Shown here piece by piece: positions 61,653 to 64,000 of a DNA stretch of 64,000 nt (position 1 is its first letter; the number at the start of each line of letters is the position of its first letter). The translations under genes were made by a program, and so were the position numbers. The notes beneath the pieces are model-generated. The model did not search any database. It was not told the origin of the DNA and saw nothing but the letters and a program-made list of their open reading frames with translations. Origin of the DNA: Euglena gracilis (lineage: Eukaryota; Euglenida; Euglenophyceae; Euglenales); NCBI GenBank assembly GCA_039621445.1, contig CP154956.1, forward strand, positions 45,737,291-45,801,290, written 5' to 3'.

Positions 61653-61710
61653 GATATGTTTCACAAAGGTGTCAACCATCAACCCTTATCCATTTATGCC
61701 CCTTGATTTA
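61500..61710 (+). CDS. Coding segment interrupted by a (GT)n intron
   Basis: A frame ending VMQRVLFLPVPMRKLLHI runs to G at 61,590. A 62-nt stretch that is almost pure (GT)n and ends GCAG follows (61,591-61,652). Removing it continues the frame as GYVSQRCQPSTLIHLCPLI and a stop at about 61,710. Relation to the preceding G4 exon is unclear because the frames differ. Confidence 0.4.
61591..61649. repeat. (GT)29 microsatellite
   Basis: 59 bases of perfect alternating GT before GCAGGATATG. Confidence 0.95.
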
Positions 61711-62620
61711 GGCGGCCCATCTCGCATTTAAGTTGTTTTTTTTGGCCGGTGTGCACATTTTCGGAAGTTTTAACTTTGGCATCGGCGTTACAAGAACTTG
61801 AGCAAGAGGGAGTACACTGCGACAAATCCGAGCGAATTGTCATTTTTGGCCCTGGCACTCCCGTATTTTGGCCGATTTCGCTGTTTTTTTTCTTTGTGTG
61901 GTCGGAGTGGCACGAAACCCCCGGGACCTATCCCCCCAAAGTGCAATCAAACCATACAAAAACCCCGGTACCTACACCACCCATTTTTTTTTGTGTGACA
62001 ACTGCCACCTCCAGGTGGTGTTATTGCAGATCCACTCTTTTTCTTGCTTTTTGAAGTTTTGCGGCACATTATGGAGGTTTTGGAAGTTGGTTACAAAAGC
62101 AGTGGAAATTCACATGCAACATATACAGTGGACATTTGGAGAATTCTGCAACTGGTGATTGATGAGGGTAGAGAGACAGGAGGACTGCTACCAGTGACTC
62201 GTGCCAAGTATTGGGGACTCACAATGGGTGATGGGTGGAGCAAAGCAGTGGTTAGCAAGCTGGGCCAGAGAACACACAGCAGGCAGGACCTCCTTTGGGA
62301 GTCCAGACAGCAAGCCTCCCTCAGGATAACCCAACCATTTGAACCCATGCAAAACACCTGCCTGCCCACTTGCATGCCGTGGTGGCAACAAAAGGCGGTC
62401 ATCCACGCTACCTGACCTGCCACTGCAAGCGTGCAGTGCATCGTTGCTACATCACTTTTGCTGTTGCGTGGGTGCCACAGAGTATTAAACATCATTGGGA
62501 TATTGATGGACAACTGGCCACCGAGCTCAACTAGGTATTTGTATTACCCAAGAAAAAACAATTTTTGGATTTCCCATCAAAGGGGTATAAAAACTATTTT
62601 TGTTTTAGGGAATAAAATTT
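61711..62620. other. Spacer with one unassigned frame
   Basis: A plus-strand frame at 62,044-62,415 (LRHIMEVLEVGYKSSGNSHA and WRILQLVIDEGRETGGLLP) could be an exon but has no recognised domain. Confidence 0.35.
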
Positions 62621-63270
62621 TTGGCACTATTTGAGGAACAGAGTTTGGTAAATTTGCATGAAAAATAAGTTTGGGTGTTGTTTGACTGATACGTTTAAGT
62701 ACAACTTGCAGGCAAAAGGGAGTTTGGTTATTGAATAGAGTTCGACTTGCAAAAGGGAATTCGGCTATTTTATGAGGTAAAGATATGATTTGTTCCAAAA
62801 AGGAGTTTGGTTAAAGAATAGAGTTTAGAAGATAAGGAAGTTTAATTATTTTTCGAGGTTTTGGGTTTGGAACGACGTGCACCAGAAAAGGAGTTTGATT
62901 GTTTTTGAGACACAGGGTGAGGTATATTTGTTTGGTTTGGTTATATTTTGAGGAATAGAGTCAGGTGCATGCAAAAAGGAGTTTTGGTCATTTCATGGGG
63001 TTTAGGGTGGGTGTGACTTGCAAACAAAAGGGAAAAGACAAAAGGTGTTCCTCTTTCTTTAAGAGGAACACCTGAAACAATAACCAAAACCCCTTTTGCA
63101 TGCAATCGTACCTAACCCTTTTCCTGAAAAAAATAAGGGATCTGGTCTTTTTTCCTCAAAAAGTAGCCAAAGTCAATTTTGCAAGCAGCCGATACGCCAT
63201 AAAATAACCAAACTCCCTTTTGGACACAAGTCACACCTAAACCTGTTTGAGAAGGGGCTGACTGGTTTTT
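62620..63270. mobile_element. Long imperfect hairpin of GGAGTTTGGTTATT units
   Basis: The left half has five or more diverged AAAAGGGAGTTTGGTTATT units and the right half their complements (AATAACCAAACTCCCTTTT). They meet at a perfect small hairpin, AGGTGTTCCTCTT-TCTTT-AAGAGGAACACCT, at 63,038-63,072. The structure is a foldback element made of short tandem units. Confidence 0.65.
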
Positions 63271-63364
63271 TGAAAGTGGAAATTGACCCCCCGGGGTTCG
63301 GTAAGCGGATGGGCTCGATCTGTCAAGAACATTCTTTTTAGGAATTGTGGCCCGTGGCTGTCCA

Positions 63365-63800
63365 CGTGACCCCCCCCCCCCCGACCTGAAATGGTCTTTT
63401 TTTTATTATAGAGAATGTCCAGTTCCCACGTGGCCCTTTTCTTAACCCCCCCCCCAAAATAAGGCCCCGGGTCCGTTTCATGGGTCGGTTGCTGGAAAGC
63501 CCGAGGGGGGTCTTATTCATGGGGGGGGGGTCCATTTTTTTGGATTTTTGCTCAAAAAATTGTCGACACCCCAAAATGTCCAAAAATGCCCCCCCCAAAT
63601 TACCAAAATTCGAAAAATTCGGTGCTTCGCGCCAGACAAATAGGGGAAAATATGCTGAATTGTGTGAAAATTGTCCCAAAATCCCCCAAAAATAAGACCC
63701 CCCCCCCCATAAAATGGACCCCCACATAAATAAGACCCCCCCTGGCCGATCCATGAAATGGACCTCCCCATAAATGAGACTCCCCCTGTCGGCGCAAAGC
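63365..63800. mobile_element. C-run element cluster, AATAAGACC variants
   Basis: Words AATAAGGCCCC, GGGGGTCTTATTCATGGGGG, AATAAGACCCCCC and CATAAATGAGACTCCCC alternate in both orientations, with a shared ATGGACC/GGTCCAT pair. Related in design to the ATATAAGACC family. Exact ends not resolved. Confidence 0.55.
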
Positions 63801-63899
63801 GCCAGATTTTTGAAAAATGGAGGGGTGCGGTTTATGGCAAACAAGGCTCCCGACATACAGGTGGGCGGGACTGACTGCGTGCCCCTGTCCCCTCAGATG

Positions 63900-64000
63900 G
63901 GACGCCGCTGAACGGGGACAAGGCAGGGAACGGCCACCCCACAAAGGCCCCAGACTTCCTCAGCCCAGCGTCGTGCCGAAATATACCAGACTGGTGGACT
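63900..64000 (+). CDS. Possible exon running off the right edge
   Basis: Acceptor CCCCTGTCCCCTCAG is followed by GC-rich sequence open in two frames to the window end. One reads GTPLNGDKAGNGHPTKAPDF. No family recognised. Confidence 0.35.

Noticed and set aside
60855-61682. 275-codon minus-strand frame
   Set aside because: It contains an HT repeat from the GT microsatellite and opposes the better supported plus-strand G4 exon.

Overview
This is nuclear DNA of an intron-rich eukaryote. It holds spliced genes with GT-AG introns, an internal run of eight TTAGGG units, hAT- and pogo-type transposase remains, and very many small inverted-repeat elements. I cannot name the organism. A protist or alga with a repeat-swollen genome fits as well as anything. 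There is no sign of operons, CRISPR arrays, rRNA or tRNA genes.

Only two host genes could be named, one near each end. On the minus strand, about 6.0 kb down to 1.2 kb and probably on past the left edge, lie exons of PUS10 (tRNA pseudouridine synthase). They cover part of its N-terminal domain and the start of its catalytic domain, and two inverted-repeat elements sit among them. On the plus strand from 52.6 kb lie four exons of a RABL3/LIP1-type small GTPase. A G4-like exon at 61.1 kb may be its continuation or part of another gene. Exon-like segments between 55 and 64 kb could not be assigned.

The 45 kb between them is almost entirely mobile and repetitive DNA, often nested several layers deep. 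From left to right: a 0.89 kb near-perfect palindrome (8.2-9.1 kb); two related TTAA-flanked inverted-repeat elements carrying PHD-finger genes (10.7-12.6 and 13.8-15.2 kb); foldback composites that enclose a 163-bp satellite (12.9-16.7, 26.3-27.7 and 34.3-37.6 kb); a tyrosine recombinase gene between inverted repeats (20.5-22.1 kb); a hAT transposase cut by another insertion (25.3-26.3 kb); a 240-bp higher-order tandem repeat (38-38.9 kb); longer satellite arrays (39.4-40.4 and 42.2-43.1 kb); a pogo-like transposase split by a hAT-type MITE (45.8-47.3 kb); and a second tyrosine recombinase whose reading frame runs, across three introns of 37-45 nt, into a C-terminal PHD finger (51.5-49.5 kb, minus strand).

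The most interesting find is this pairing of a tyrosine recombinase with a PHD finger, together with PHD-bearing inverted-repeat elements nearby. A second theme is that many unrelated-looking small elements share one design: a TA target, a 7-14 base C-run just inside each end, then a family-specific A/T-rich word. Most of the long open frames in the window are shadows of G/C-rich repeats and satellites and are not listed.
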